Part shown: positions 1-10,244 of the stretch, one piece after another | How the letters are laid out: each line of letters opens with the position of its first letter | Position numbering within the stretch: position 1 is the first letter of the stretch | NCBI GenBank assembly: GCA_027924585.1 | Contig: BSBM01001383.1 | Location: 2,938,001 to 3,002,000 of the forward strand | Length of the DNA: 64,000 nt | From: Larix kaempferi | Taxonomy: Eukaryota; Streptophyta; Pinopsida; Pinales; Pinaceae | Direction of reading: 5' to 3' | Program-made: the position numbers and the translations under genes | Notes under the pieces: generated by a model | Seen by the model: only the letters and a program-made list of their open reading frames with translations | What the model was told of the DNA's origin: nothing | Databases searched by the model: none

Positions 1-434
1 AACCCCAAATTACTAGTAAAATTGCATACTTGGTCCAGAATCTTAAGAGAGTTTGCAGAGGTCTTTTGGTGGCCATATATCATCCCTGAACATCATATTC
101 AATTCCTAATATCATTAATACACATTCCTTGAAGATTTGAAGGCATTTGGAGTCAATTTGAGACCTAGAGACCAATACTAGTCAAAGGGAAATCACTAGT
201 ATAGTTACCTACATTGACCAGAATTGAAAGAGGATTTGCAGAAGTATTTTAAAGGTCCAAAGGGATCCCTGAAACAAATATTTATGTTCTAATATCATTC
301 ATATACCTTCTCAGAAGATTTTGGATCATTTGGGACAAATTTGGGACTTAGAGATCAAAACTAGTCAAAGGTTGAACTAGGGAAAAAAGTGGAAAATTGC
401 CATTTTAATAAAATTCCTAACAAGGGACATTACA
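1..434 (+). repeat. 5' LTR of element A, right end only
   Basis: It matches 4459-4893 with roughly a dozen substitutions and one single-base indel. It ends in ACATTACA immediately before the primer-binding site. The rest of this LTR (about 1.6 kb by comparison with the 3' copy) lies left of the window. Confidence 0.9.
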
Positions 435-435
435 G

Positions 436-447
436 TGGTATCAGAGC
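436..447 (+). other. Primer-binding site of element A (initiator-Met tRNA)
   Basis: TGGTATCAGAGC is complementary to the 3' end of plant initiator methionine tRNA and lies one base after the LTR end, the expected spacing for minus-strand priming. Confidence 0.9.
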
Positions 448-588
448 ATGATCTTGGAATCTGATGTGGTCTAATATTCATGATGACAAGAATTCAGGTA
501 CCACCATTAGATATTGAAACCAAAAGTGCTTTTGTTGAAGAGGAAAAAAAAAAAGTAGGAGAAGAAGAGCAAATTTTTTGAGGAAACT

Positions 589-2592
589 ATGACTAGGAAT
601 GAAAAGGAAACCTCATATGATGGTGATGAGCATATAAACATTATGAAAACAATATTTGAAGATATGACCAAGCAACTTAAGGAAGGATTCGAATTGTTTT
701 CTATCGAACTTGTGGAAAAAATTATTGATTTTAAGAAAACCAAGGGGCAAAATGCATCAGCTTGCTTGAAGGAGCAAAAGAAAGAGACATCACAAGATCA
801 TAAAGAAGATTCTATTGAAAATATGGAAGATCATTTCGAGACACCTTTTAGGTTAGACATGAACCAAAGAGCATTTACTGATGGATGCTTAAACTATGAA
901 GGAGTGCCTACTGATGGGTGCTCACACCTCTATGTTGGTGACATAGAGATCACTTTTGAAAGTGTTGCTGCAAGCCCAAGTTCCATTAAGCATGATAATA
1001 AAGACCTTGTAGCAGTTGAAGAAGAACCAAGATCAACTTCCCCATCACCACTTGAGCTTCATGAAGTTGGTCCAAGCAAAATTGAAGAAGATGATGAGGT
1101 TCATTTGCAAGAGCCTCATTTTCTTGAAGGGTCCTTAAAGATGAATGAAAATAAGATCCAAGAGTCCCTCATCATTCTCCATGACACTCAATCATTGGTG
1201 TCAAATTCTTGTTGGAGAGCTACTTCATTGGAGGAAACATCCTTCTTTGAAGACATGGAGAAGATTCAAAGAGCAATGTGCCACATCAAAGGTAATTTCA
1301 TGTCTTTGCTTTTTGATAGAAACCATTTGTTTGAGCTTAATGAATTGTTACATGATGCATACTTGAAGAATAATGATGATATTCATAAGCTCACAATTCA
1401 AAATGAGCAACTTCTTGAAAAGTTGCAAGATACTTGTTTTTCCTCCTATGTTTCAGATTGTCAAAGGGTAGATTGTTTGGAGGATTCTCATGACATGGTG
1501 GATCATGAGAAATGTGAGAATTTGAATGTGCTTAATGTGTTTGAAGATGAACTTGAAGAGATCCAAACACTTGATGTGGTGGAAGAGGAACTTGAATTGT
1601 CTCTTGATGAAGGTTATGCAATTTTTAAAGAAGAACATGATTCCTCTACATTGGAACCAATCTATGACAAAGGTTTCCCACTTTTGAAGGAGCTGCATGA
1701 TACTACCCACATGGATCCTTCCCATGATGAAACTTCTGCACTTTTTGATCATTTGGGTGAGTTAGTTCGTTCTCCTACATCCTACAATTCCATGTTTTGC
1801 AATATTAGTCTCAATGAAGTATGGGTGAAAGGGTTCTTTTTGATGGTGCCACATGAGGAGTATGGAACTCCTAGATTTAACTTTTATGATGACATGGCTG
1901 GAGCACATTCTTATTCACATTTGCAGAAGCATAATTTGTCACTTTATGATGATTCACATCTACATGGATGTACCTATGATATGGATTTGAGTCGCTTGAA
2001 GACTCATGGTTTTTCTTGCTCAACACTGGGTTCATTTGATGTTAGAGGAACTTCATCCAACACTTGGGTGAATAGATTTATGATGGGAGAACATTTTTGT
2101 TGGCAGCCACATGCTTTATTACATCTTTATGATTCTCACATTCATGGATGTATGGGTGAGACTTCTTTGAGTCATTTGAAGTCTACTTGTTTTTTCTGCT
2201 CATTATTTGGTTCAGATTTTAGTGGAGATTCTTCATTCACTTCTTGGATGAAAGAATACATGGTTGAATATTTTGATGCATATCACATCCTTTTGGAGCA
2301 ACATTATAGGACATGGGATCTTCACCTATGTCATTGGAGCATATTTGATTGGTCACTTGAAGCTTGTATGCACTTGAAAAATCGTGGTCTACTTGCTTGG
2401 AGGTATAAGCACTTTCATGACTCTTTGATGAAGCATATCCTTGATGTACATTTTCATTATGTTGTTATGTACTTTGATGATATATATTTGGTACTCATGA
2501 TGTTTGGAAGGATGCATACAAGAAAATGGGATCCAAGAATCCTCTTAACTAATGGTGTGGGTTGGAGAGCACTCTTAATTATTGGGGTGTAA
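589..2592 (+). CDS. Intact 667-aa ORF of element A, function unknown
   Basis: The reading frame is open for 667 codons inside a retroelement and has a recognisable but broken relative in element C (54213-57090), so it is very probably the element's own protein. The N-terminal ~110 residues are charged and helix-prone. The middle is rich in Glu, Asp and Leu and could form coiled coil. Around residues 450-505 and 510-565 there is an internal duplication built on LYDDSHLHGC and LYDSHIHGC, each followed by LSxLK, a Cys pair, a GS and a Ser-rich stretch with a Trp. The C-terminus has a RKWDPRIL motif also seen in element C. I see no zinc knuckle, protease DSG, RT YxDD or integrase motif. It could be a highly diverged gag-like protein or an acquired host ORF. 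The ATG is the first in a long open frame about 140 bases after the primer site. Confidence 0.6.
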   Translation: MTRNEKETSYDGDEHINIMKTIFEDMTKQLKEGFELFSIELVEKIIDFKKTKGQNASACLKEQKKETSQDHKEDSIENMEDHFETPFRLDMNQRAFTDGCLNYEGVPTDGCSHLYVGDIEITFESVAASPSSIKHDNKDLVAVEEEPRSTSPSPLELHEVGPSKIEEDDEVHLQEPHFLEGSLKMNENKIQESLIILHDTQSLVSNSCWRATSLEETSFFEDMEKIQRAMCHIKGNFMSLLFDRNHLFELNELLHDAYLKNNDDIHKLTIQNEQLLEKLQDTCFSSYVSDCQRVDCLEDSHDMVDHEKCENLNVLNVFEDELEEIQTLDVVEEELELSLDEGYAIFKEEHDSSTLEPIYDKGFPLLKELHDTTHMDPSHDETSALFDHLGELVRSPTSYNSMFCNISLNEVWVKGFFLMVPHEEYGTPRFNFYDDMAGAHSYSHLQKHNLSLYDDSHLHGCTYDMDLSRLKTHGFSCSTLGSFDVRGTSSNTWVNRFMMGEHFCWQPHALLHLYDSHIHGCMGETSLSHLKSTCFFCSLFGSDFSGDSSFTSWMKEYMVEYFDAYHILLEQHYRTWDLHLCHWSIFDWSLEACMHLKNRGLLAWRYKHFHDSLMKHILDVHFHYVVMYFDDIYLVLMMFGRMHTRKWDPRILLTNGVGWRALLIIGV

Positions 2593-2870
2593 TACAAGCA
2601 ATGAGACCCTGGAATAATTTTTATCTCATTGGTTTCATATTTTTTGAGGAAGCAAGCAGTATGGGAGATGGATTTCCCACTTAATAAGTGATTTTTATCA
2701 GAGTAGTGCAGCAACAAGCATGGTGGTTCCTCTCTAAAATCTTCATGGAAACTCAAAGACTCAAGGTTTGGCAATTCAATGGCAACTTCAAAGAATTATA
2801 CAGAAAACAGGTTCTTCAACACCCAAGTTTGAAATTGCTTGAGGACAAGCAATATTGGGAAGGGAGGATT
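2593..2870 (+). other. 3' tail of element A interior with polypurine tract
   Basis: The sequence stays alignable with 56700-57087 in element C although no long frame remains. It ends in the purine-rich GGGAAGGGAGGATT (2857-2870), which abuts the TG of the 3' LTR and would prime plus-strand synthesis. Confidence 0.7.
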
Positions 2871-4893
2871 TGTCATGTCCCAAATTTGGAATTGGGTCAC
2901 AATGGCCTAATCACATTAGCCATATTCATTAGAGTTTGTAAAATTGATGTTAAGGGTCAAATAATTGCCAAGGAGGAAAATTACTAGTTTCCTATGTTTG
3001 GGGTGGAAGCTTTGGGATTTGGAATAAGGGGGATAATAAATGATGTTTAGACATTAGAAGGGTTCAAGTATTTAATAAATAGAGTGAATAAAGAAATTCA
3101 AGAGAAATCCTAGGTGACAAATGGTTTTGGAGACATATGGAGGATGTGGGACCCACACTAGCTTGATTTTTCATAATACATGGTATCTCTCTTTTGCAAA
3201 TTTGAATTAATGGGAATGTGAACACTCTTGGGTGAGTTGGTAAGTCATAACACATGTCATTGAGCATCTTAGGTCGAATTGGGAAGGATTGGTAACCTCC
3301 ATGGAAGATAAAGAGTCAAAGTGGAAGTTTGTGGACACTTGGGGTAGATTCCCTAGCCCCTATGACACCAATGATGGAGCATCTATGACAACTATGACAA
3401 AGTGCAGACCTGACCTCTGACATCTGACCACTATGACATGTCAGCGCCAAAAATAGGCTCAAGGAAGGCGAATTTGGGAGTTGGAGAAGCCAAAGAGACT
3501 CAAAATCGAATTTGGGAGAAGATGGAAGGTTGGAACTAGGAGACAAGTGGCAAATGTGGAATATTTCCTAAATGGAAATCTATTGAATCTATTGAGAGGA
3601 TTTCGACCCTTAGAAGGCTAATGTTGGTTATAAAATGTAGAAATGAAGTATGAGAATGGCTTTTGATCATTTGTAGAATTTGCAATTGCATTTGTGAAGA
3701 GGGAGAGCTAGTGGATGACTAGTTTCTTGCCTTAGCCAATTTCGAGGGTGAAAGATTCCCATCCAAGTTGGTAATTGGAAAGGCCATTCAGACCTTTCAT
3801 TTGGAGCTTTAATGGAGTCTTTATTTGCAGGTGTAAGCTACAGGGAAGCTCATGGTTTCTTCTATTGCAGCTCACTCTTTCAACCATTTCCAGTTTTGAT
3901 GGCATATTCTTGATCCTTGAGGGAGGGCGTTTTTGGTGAGCTATTGTACTCTTTGGGGAAGTTTTTAATGCCCCATTTATTTTGTAATATGAAGTAAATA
4001 CTTTGTTCTTCATCTCCAAAAAGTTTCAGGTTGAAATTCCAAGTAGAAATGTATAAATCTCATTTTTAATGGAAGAACAATTCCATTTCCCCACTACCTT
4101 GTTGTGAGCCAATGTATTGATGATGATTTCGAATGAATGGATGATTCTCTGATATATTTGTGGTCAATATACTGCCATGGATGTCTTCTACAAGTTTCAT
4201 GTACTGTACTTGAACATTTGAAGCATTTTTACTCAATTTAGTTGTATTGGGAGGTGAAATAGTGCCATTTCCCCAAGGGTCGAATTGGGGATTTTTGCAG
4301 TTGAATGGGAGAGGGTGAGAACAATTGTAATAAACCATTAATGGTGCATATGAGACCTTAATAACATGCTTAACACATTACATACCTCTGTTCATAAATT
4401 TGAGTGGGTTTGGAGGCATTTGGGAAGCCATTTTCAGTACTTACCTCAGGGGGATTTGAACCCCAAATTACTAGTAAAATTGCATACTTGGTCCAGAATC
4501 TTAAGAGAGTTTGTAGAGGTCTTTTGGTGGCCATATATCATCCCTGAATATCATATTCAATTCCTAATATCATTAATACACATTCCTTCAAGATTTGAAG
4601 GCATTTGGAGTCAATTTGAGACCTAGAGACCAATACTAGTCAAAGGGAAATCACTAGTAAAGTTACCTACATTGACCAGAATTGAAAGAGGATTTGCAGA
4701 AGTATTTTAAAGGTCCAAAGGCATCCCTGAAACAAATATTGATGTTCTAATATCATTCATATACCTTCTCAAAATATTTGGGATCATTTGGGGCAAATTT
4801 GGGACCTAGAGATCAAAACTAGTCAAAGGTCGAACTAGGGGAAAAAAGTGGAAAATTGCCATTTTAATAAAATTCCTAACAAGGGACATTACA
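2871..4893 (+). repeat. 3' LTR of element A (about 2.0 kb)
   Basis: It begins TGTCATG after the polypurine tract and ends ACATTACA. Internal segments such as 3740-3830 and the CTATGACA runs near 3385 resemble parts of the element C LTR (32160-32700 and 57470-57990), showing a shared but diverged LTR family. Only short chance ORFs are present. Confidence 0.85.
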
Positions 4894-4895
4894 GT

Positions 4896-6536
4896 GCGTC
4901 TGGTGTGATCATCAATGAAAGTTAAGAAATATTTGAAACCAAAAAAGGAAGCAGATGGAAGAGGACCACACAAGTCACTATGCACAAGCTCCAAGGGAAC
5001 TGAGGCATGCAAAGAGGCACGTTTGTCAAAACTGTCTCGATGATGTTTTCCGAGTACACAACCGGAACAAACACCATCCCTACAAGATACCATCGGAATA
5101 CCTGTCACCATATTGTCTTTACATAGTTGTTGCAATGAGCGATAATTTAAGTGACCAAATTGCTCATGCCAAAGTTTGCTCAAGTTATCACTATGAGCAA
5201 CAAAAACTGAAGGGAAAGGTGATGACCCAAAGTTGTTAAACTTGTACAACCTGGTAATATCATCAACAATTTCGGTAGCTAGGACCTGTTGAGGATCTTT
5301 AAAATCCTTGATTACAACTTGGTGAGGTGTAAAGCTCACAGTTTTACCTTCACTAGAATGAGTGATCTGATAGACTGATAACAAAGTGCAGGAAATTCTT
5401 GGAACACATAGTACATCACTAAAATGACCATTATCTACTGGAACTGTTCCAGCTCCTACAACATTTAGAGATCTATCATCACCAACAAATATTTGTTTGG
5501 TGTTACATTCATGCATAGTAGAAAAGATGGCTTGATCCTTAGCCATATGATAAGATGCTCCAGAATCAATGAGCCATTCATTTGAAGTAGAAGAAGAAGA
5601 TGCATTATAAGAATAACCAGAAGCACAAAGAGCATCTCCATGAGAGACAGATTCTGAAGGCGAATCTAGGCTGATGTGGTGCTTCTTCATTGCTGCTTCC
5701 AAGGCTGCCATCTTCTTGAAACACTTAGATTCATCATGATTATCTTTCTCGCAATAGTTGCAATGACGCTCAGTCTTCTTGCCTTTTGGCTTGGATCCTT
5801 TGTCATTTTTTAAAGAAGGAGCTGACTGAGAGGGTTTTGGACCATTGTTTGACTTATTATTGCGAAAATTTTGTTTCTTGGGAGGCTTGGACTTTTCTTT
5901 CTGTTGGGACAATAAGGCTTCCCCAGATGTATCTGCATTGTTGATTATTCCAAGATGAATGAGTTTATCTTGCTATCTAATCAAGGAATAACAAAAGGAT
6001 TCAATACTAGGCTCTTGATAGCTAACTGCATTCAAGGATTCTTTCATGGAGTAAAATGTAGATACAAAAACAGAATATGCAGGTCCAAGTTTAGAAAGAA
6101 TATGATAAATGCATTGTTTGTCTTCCCTCTTAATCTTACATTCTGCACATAAGAGTTTAAGAGTTTTGTACTTAGATAAATAATCTTGAATGCATGAAGA
6201 GTCACTTGGATTTAAAGAAATCAACTCATTTTCGAGGTGGTGACCTCGAATTTCATTGTGTTTACCAAACACAGATTCCAACTTGTTCCAAGTAGCATCA
6301 GGTTCATCAATTCCAGATATGTGGAATTGCAAATCAGTAGAGATTGACATCCCAATCAATCCACGAGCTTCGTCACATCTATTTGCCCATTTTATTTTCT
6401 TATCATCATCAATGGGTTCTGTTTCTTTTCCTGAGGTAATTCTGAAAAGTCCCCTACTTCGTAGAACATCCTCCATATGATATTTCCATGAGAAATAGTT
6501 GGAACTGTTAAGTAGAATATCACAAGGGGCAGCCAT
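4896..6536 (-). pseudogene. Copia E polyprotein: gag, protease, integrase start
   Basis: The gag part starts at 6536 (MAAPCDILLNSSNYFSWKY) and has the copia gag fold signature of Trp-containing N-terminus followed by the LxxxYLxxLK-like region. One in-frame stop near 5973 separates it from the rest; the frame is otherwise continuous. Then come a CCHC knuckle (CNYCEKDNHDESKC), the aspartic protease motif WLIDSGASYHM, the pre-integrase HHCC region (LWHEQFGHLNYRSL ... CSGCVLGK) and the integrase start with the first catalytic Asp in LVHSDLCGP. Coding ends after FIDDHTRR, where element A is inserted; the residues read beyond that are LTR sequence. The element is dead through insertion plus the nonsense codon. 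Confidence 0.85.
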
Positions 6537-6978
6537 ATTTGTAAATTAATGGCTGTAAAAGCAGAAACCAATAGTCTGGATGTGAAGAGCTCGAAAAAAT
6601 AGGCAATTTAGAAAAAAAAACAACACTGAAAACTGACTCTGTATGATGAAGTTATGTTTGAACAAAGAAACTGTTGAAGATGTCCCCAATAGTGACGTGG
6701 CAACTAGAGAATGTCCAGCAAAAAAAAGAACCCCCCTCTTCCCAAGATGAGCCTTTTGACAATCACTTCAGATCTGATGAAATACGCATTTCTGGAGCAA
6801 CCGAGAATCGTTTTCGATCAAACGAAAACTATTTCCCAATGGAAACGACGCTCCGGACGCAATGGAACACCTCCCATAGCCCAAAAATGCACAAAAATAC
6901 CAGGACCAAAAACCTTTTTGAGTTTCGGCAACAACAGTTCAAGATCTAGATCATAACTGGAAGCGACTCTTCATAAAA

Positions 6979-6990
6979 GCTCTGATACCA
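6979..6990 (-). other. Primer-binding site of copia E
   Basis: GCTCTGATACCA on the plus strand is the reverse complement of the initiator-Met primer site and directly abuts the LTR at 6991. Confidence 0.9.
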
Positions 6991-7438
6991 TGTTCGAGTA
7001 CACAGGGTACTACCAAAGGGCCGATCACCAAGAGAAACCACTTCACACAAATAGATGGCAGATCAACACATCGATGTTTTGATGTGGTTTAAACCCTCTT
7101 GAGGGAAACACTCCACGGCCCCGGCCAAATAGCTTCTACGGGACAATTTATTATGCAAAGAAAGAAAGCTACAAATGAGCTTTTCATAATCAATCAACTA
7201 AACAATGACCCTCCATGCTCTTTAAATAGAGATCATGGACCAATATGGTGTTAAGCCACGGATCAAGGTTAGGTATGATCTAAGAGAAGTTGAGCCGTCG
7301 GATCACTCTATGTCGGGAACATATCGTGACCATCGGATTAAGTATTTACAAATGCATGCTAATGAAACACACTATCCCTAACGGATATATTACACAAGTT
7401 GATCTTAACTAACTCCTAAGTGTCTAAATATCCTAACA
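6991..7438 (-). repeat. 5' LTR of copia E (448 bp)
   Basis: On the plus strand it runs from TGTTCGAG to CCTAACA, so in coding orientation it starts TGTTAGG and ends CTCGAACA. The sequence near 7219-7230 reads CTATTTAAAGAGC on the minus strand and could serve as the TATA element. The flanking bases 7439-7443 (ATATT) would be one target-site copy, but the partner is outside the window. Confidence 0.85.
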
Positions 7439-8240
7439 ATATTTATTTATCAGTTTTTAACGAGTTTAGTTTCTTTGGAAAAGATTCCAAGACGCACCAA
7501 AGGGTATTTCTATTTTCAATATTCATCTACGATTTAAGATATCCATCCCTTAAGAACCAGATTTTGTATAGTCGTGGGATATGCAACCACTAAAATGCAG
7601 AGTACGACCATGATACCCAGTGGATTTGAGCAAATACTATGGTGTTGGAAAGTTCTTTCAGAGATGGATAAAAACCCTTTGAAGATTGACTACAAAATAT
7701 AAATTTGAAGGAGAAAATTTCGCTGAAACAACTCGCTTGAACTTGGAAAACGGATTAGTTTTTACGCAACTCATGTACAAAGTTGTTTTTGTGAAAATAT
7801 GAACTTATTAATGAGTTCAAAATCCCCCCCCCTGAAATCTTTTCAGGCAAGTTGGCATTGTTAATTTTTCCATTGGTTGCAAGATCGAGTAAAAATTTCA
7901 TTCCAGTGGATGCCCAAAGAGACAAATGACGCCCAACCAATGTTTTGAATGCATTTGACATCTCTGCGGATGACTATAGGAAAAGTAAGGTATGAATATC
8001 ATCAAACATCTTCATATCTTAATTGGGTCACTGAAAGAATCCAATTGTATGCCCTACATGTATAGATTTTATCTCTAGCAAAATTGGATGTGCGCACTTC
8101 AAGTTGTCGTGAATGAATACCCATGCCATTTGTTTTGGAAACAAGAGAAATGTGAAAATCTTGTTTACACCAAGATCTACTCAAGAAATTATGAACTCTC
8201 ACAAATTGCCATGCAAAAACTAGTCATAGAACACATAAAA
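7439..8240. other. Unassigned spacer, about 800 bp
   Basis: Only short open frames are visible (for example 7755-7961 and 8002-8202 on the minus strand), and I recognise none of them. A run of nine C lies near 7826. The segment separates the copia E LTR from the left end of LTR G and may be older repeat or ancestral intergenic sequence. Confidence 0.4.
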
Positions 8241-9243
8241 TGTTGAAAAACTGGAAACTAATGGACTATAGTTTCATCAAACACTTAGCATACACCATAT
8301 TTCAGACTTATATAAATACTCACATTAAATGCAAATAAATTGCACGCATTCCCAAGTAACTTGAAAGCTGAAATATTAACACTGGGTGTAATTTGCAGCA
8401 GAAAAACACTAGTAACAACAATAAATAAACTCAGATAGACACCAATACCCCAAAGGGGAAAACCCAACAAGAGAAATTTAATATTAAATGTAGAGTACAG
8501 AAGCTACAACAGTAATCCATTTGGCATCAAAATTAATAGTCTGAAAAACTCACTTGCAGACACCCAAAACAGTCCCAGATTTTTGACTTGAAAAACGCGC
8601 CAAAAAATTGACTATACAGCCTGTACGACACAACATGTACAACAACCTTGAAAAGCGTGCCAAAACTCTGCTGTACGAAACAGTACGGAACTGCCAGCAA
8701 CATAAAAAATTCACCTCAAAATTCGTGCCCTAGGACAACCTCGAAAATCGTGTCTGTACTTATGTTTTACGGACTATTCAGATCCATAAAGTATAGCCTC
8801 CCAGAGGAACAATATAGTACGACCTCCCTGTTGATGTCAAATCTGCTGAAAAATCACTTTTCTTCTCTCAACCCTCTCTCAGAAATTTCTCTTGTAAACT
8901 GTGCCTTGCACACTACTTTAGGCTCTCTCTTATAATTGGAAAATGACTTTTCACCTTCCCAACCCCTAAATCCAATGGTCAAGATCTAATCTCGTCTTGA
9001 TAAGATCAATGGATGTGATTCATTCCCTCCAAAATAAATCACTTACATTTTAATAAAGTTATTTCACTTTAAGTCATAAGTGCACTTTATAAAAATAACA
9101 ATGACACTTTATAAAAGTCACTTAATACAACTTTATAAAAATCAACATTACAAAGTCAAATAGCCTAGATAGTGTAAATGCAAAGTCACTTCCACATACA
9201 AGACAAAACTATGCGGAGTGCCTCCTGAGCTAAAAAGCTAACA
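8241..9243 (-). repeat. 3' LTR of copia G
   Basis: In coding orientation it starts TGTTAGCTTTTTAGC right after the purine tract TAAGAGGGAG (complement of 9244-9253). By pattern it ends TTTTTCAACA at 8241. It shares blocks with LTR F (13290-14345), such as AAGTGACTT, TATAAAGT, CATTGATCTT and a CCCC...GGGG segment, so F and G are related families. The right end is firm; the left end is inferred from the inverted TGTTG/CAACA ends and a length similar to F. Confidence 0.65.
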
Positions 9244-10240
9244 CTCCCTCTTAACGATGGAGGTACTCATTGCCATCACCATCAGCTAGTCCAGTCCTTA
9301 GGTCCATCACACTGTTCACAGTAGGAGCTCCCTCTGAACCTGGAGCCAACGCCATCACCTACATTGAACTCGAATCTGCAGACACCCTCCTGGAAGCAAC
9401 CCTAAACCTTGAGCTCGTAGGAGAATCCACCCTCCAATCCTAAGCATCAGTCCTTTCATACTAGCTAAGCCTCCTACCGATACTCAAGAGATACTCCGTC
9501 TCTTCCATCGGGAATCGAGACTGAACCCTTGGCGCCCTTCCAGTGTCAGGAGCCTCTTGCTCCTCTTCCGACTTTGAATCATAAATAGTGGACTGTCCAC
9601 CTAACTTGTACAACTCATCGAACCGATCACCAATCAACTGCGGCTGGATCAGTTTCGTTCCCTCTGAGTATATAAAAACATTTCCCATAACTGCCCTCTT
9701 TGGAAAAATGTACACATGTCCCCTCCGAAACAGTGTCGAATACCCTGCATCCTCCAAGGCTGACACAAAGAGCAAGTTCACACTCAACCCTGGAATAAAC
9801 AAAACTCCATCCTGCTCAAGGAGTTCACCCTATCGAACCTAGAATCCGACTTTCCCAAATCCACGCACTGAACGTGTTGTTCCCCCTTCACTCTCAACCA
9901 TCCGGTCTGGATCTGTCTCAATAATGCTGCGGAATATATGATACATTCCCGTCATGTGACGAGAGGCTCCACTATCAATGAACCAACTACTGTTAATCAA
10001 AAATCCATTATTGTTGGCACTCGATACAAGAGAGAACAATGATAAATATTTCTCAAACTTTTCCGCAAAGTCATCTATCTCAGCAGTTGCAGCAATAGTC
10101 ACATCCTCATCCTTCTTCTTCTTCTTCTTCTTCTTCTTCTCAGGACATTGAGAAGCAAGGTGGCCATACTGGTTGCAAGCAAAAACATCTGACTTTGCTC
10201 AAGTCCTTAGTGGAATTCTTCTTGCTCTTAGCTAAAAGAT
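9244..10240 (-). pseudogene. Copia G: gag zinc knuckle and protease remnant, pol deleted
   Basis: Reading right to left, a frameshifted CCHC knuckle (CNQYGHLASQCP) is followed by a lysine run encoded by GAA/CTT triplets (10110-10140). Next come the aspartic protease motif SSWFIDSGASRHMTG and the protease C-terminus FIPGLSVNLLFVSALEDAGY. The frame then runs into non-conserved sequence and reaches the polypurine tract at 9253 with no integrase, RT or RNase H. The whole pol core is therefore missing, as in an internally deleted non-autonomous copy. Several stops and shifts are present. Confidence 0.7.
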
Positions 10241-10244
10241 CAAC

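Larger units (their letters stand above)
1..4893 (+). mobile_element. Element A: non-autonomous LTR retrotransposon, 5' end outside the window
   Basis: Bases 1-434 recur almost unchanged at 4459-4893, so they are the ends of two LTRs. The 5' copy is followed by an initiator-Met tRNA primer site (436-447) and the 3' copy is preceded by a purine-rich tract (2857-2870). The 3' LTR begins TGTCATGTCC and ends ACATTACA, giving the usual TG...CA termini. The interior of about 2.4 kb holds one long ORF and no protease, integrase, reverse transcriptase or RNase H that I can recognise. The element therefore looks like a LARD-type passenger that depends on proteins made elsewhere. By eye the shared LTR ends are about 97% identical. 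It sits in the integrase of copia element E. Element C (20197-58465) is a diverged relative. Confidence 0.85.
4894..7438 (-). mobile_element. Element E: Ty1/copia retrotransposon, 5' half, cut by element A
   Basis: On the minus strand the order is 5' LTR (7438-6991), Met-tRNA primer site (6990-6979), gag, zinc knuckle, protease, GAG-pre-integrase and the start of the integrase core. The coding sequence stops abruptly at 4893/4894, exactly where the element A LTR ends. The missing integrase, RT and RNase H and the 3' LTR should lie left of the window beyond the other end of A. Confidence 0.85.

Noticed and set aside
1453-1752. Minus-strand frame of 99 codons inside the element A ORF
   Set aside because: It is a shadow of the 667-aa frame, with no independent support.
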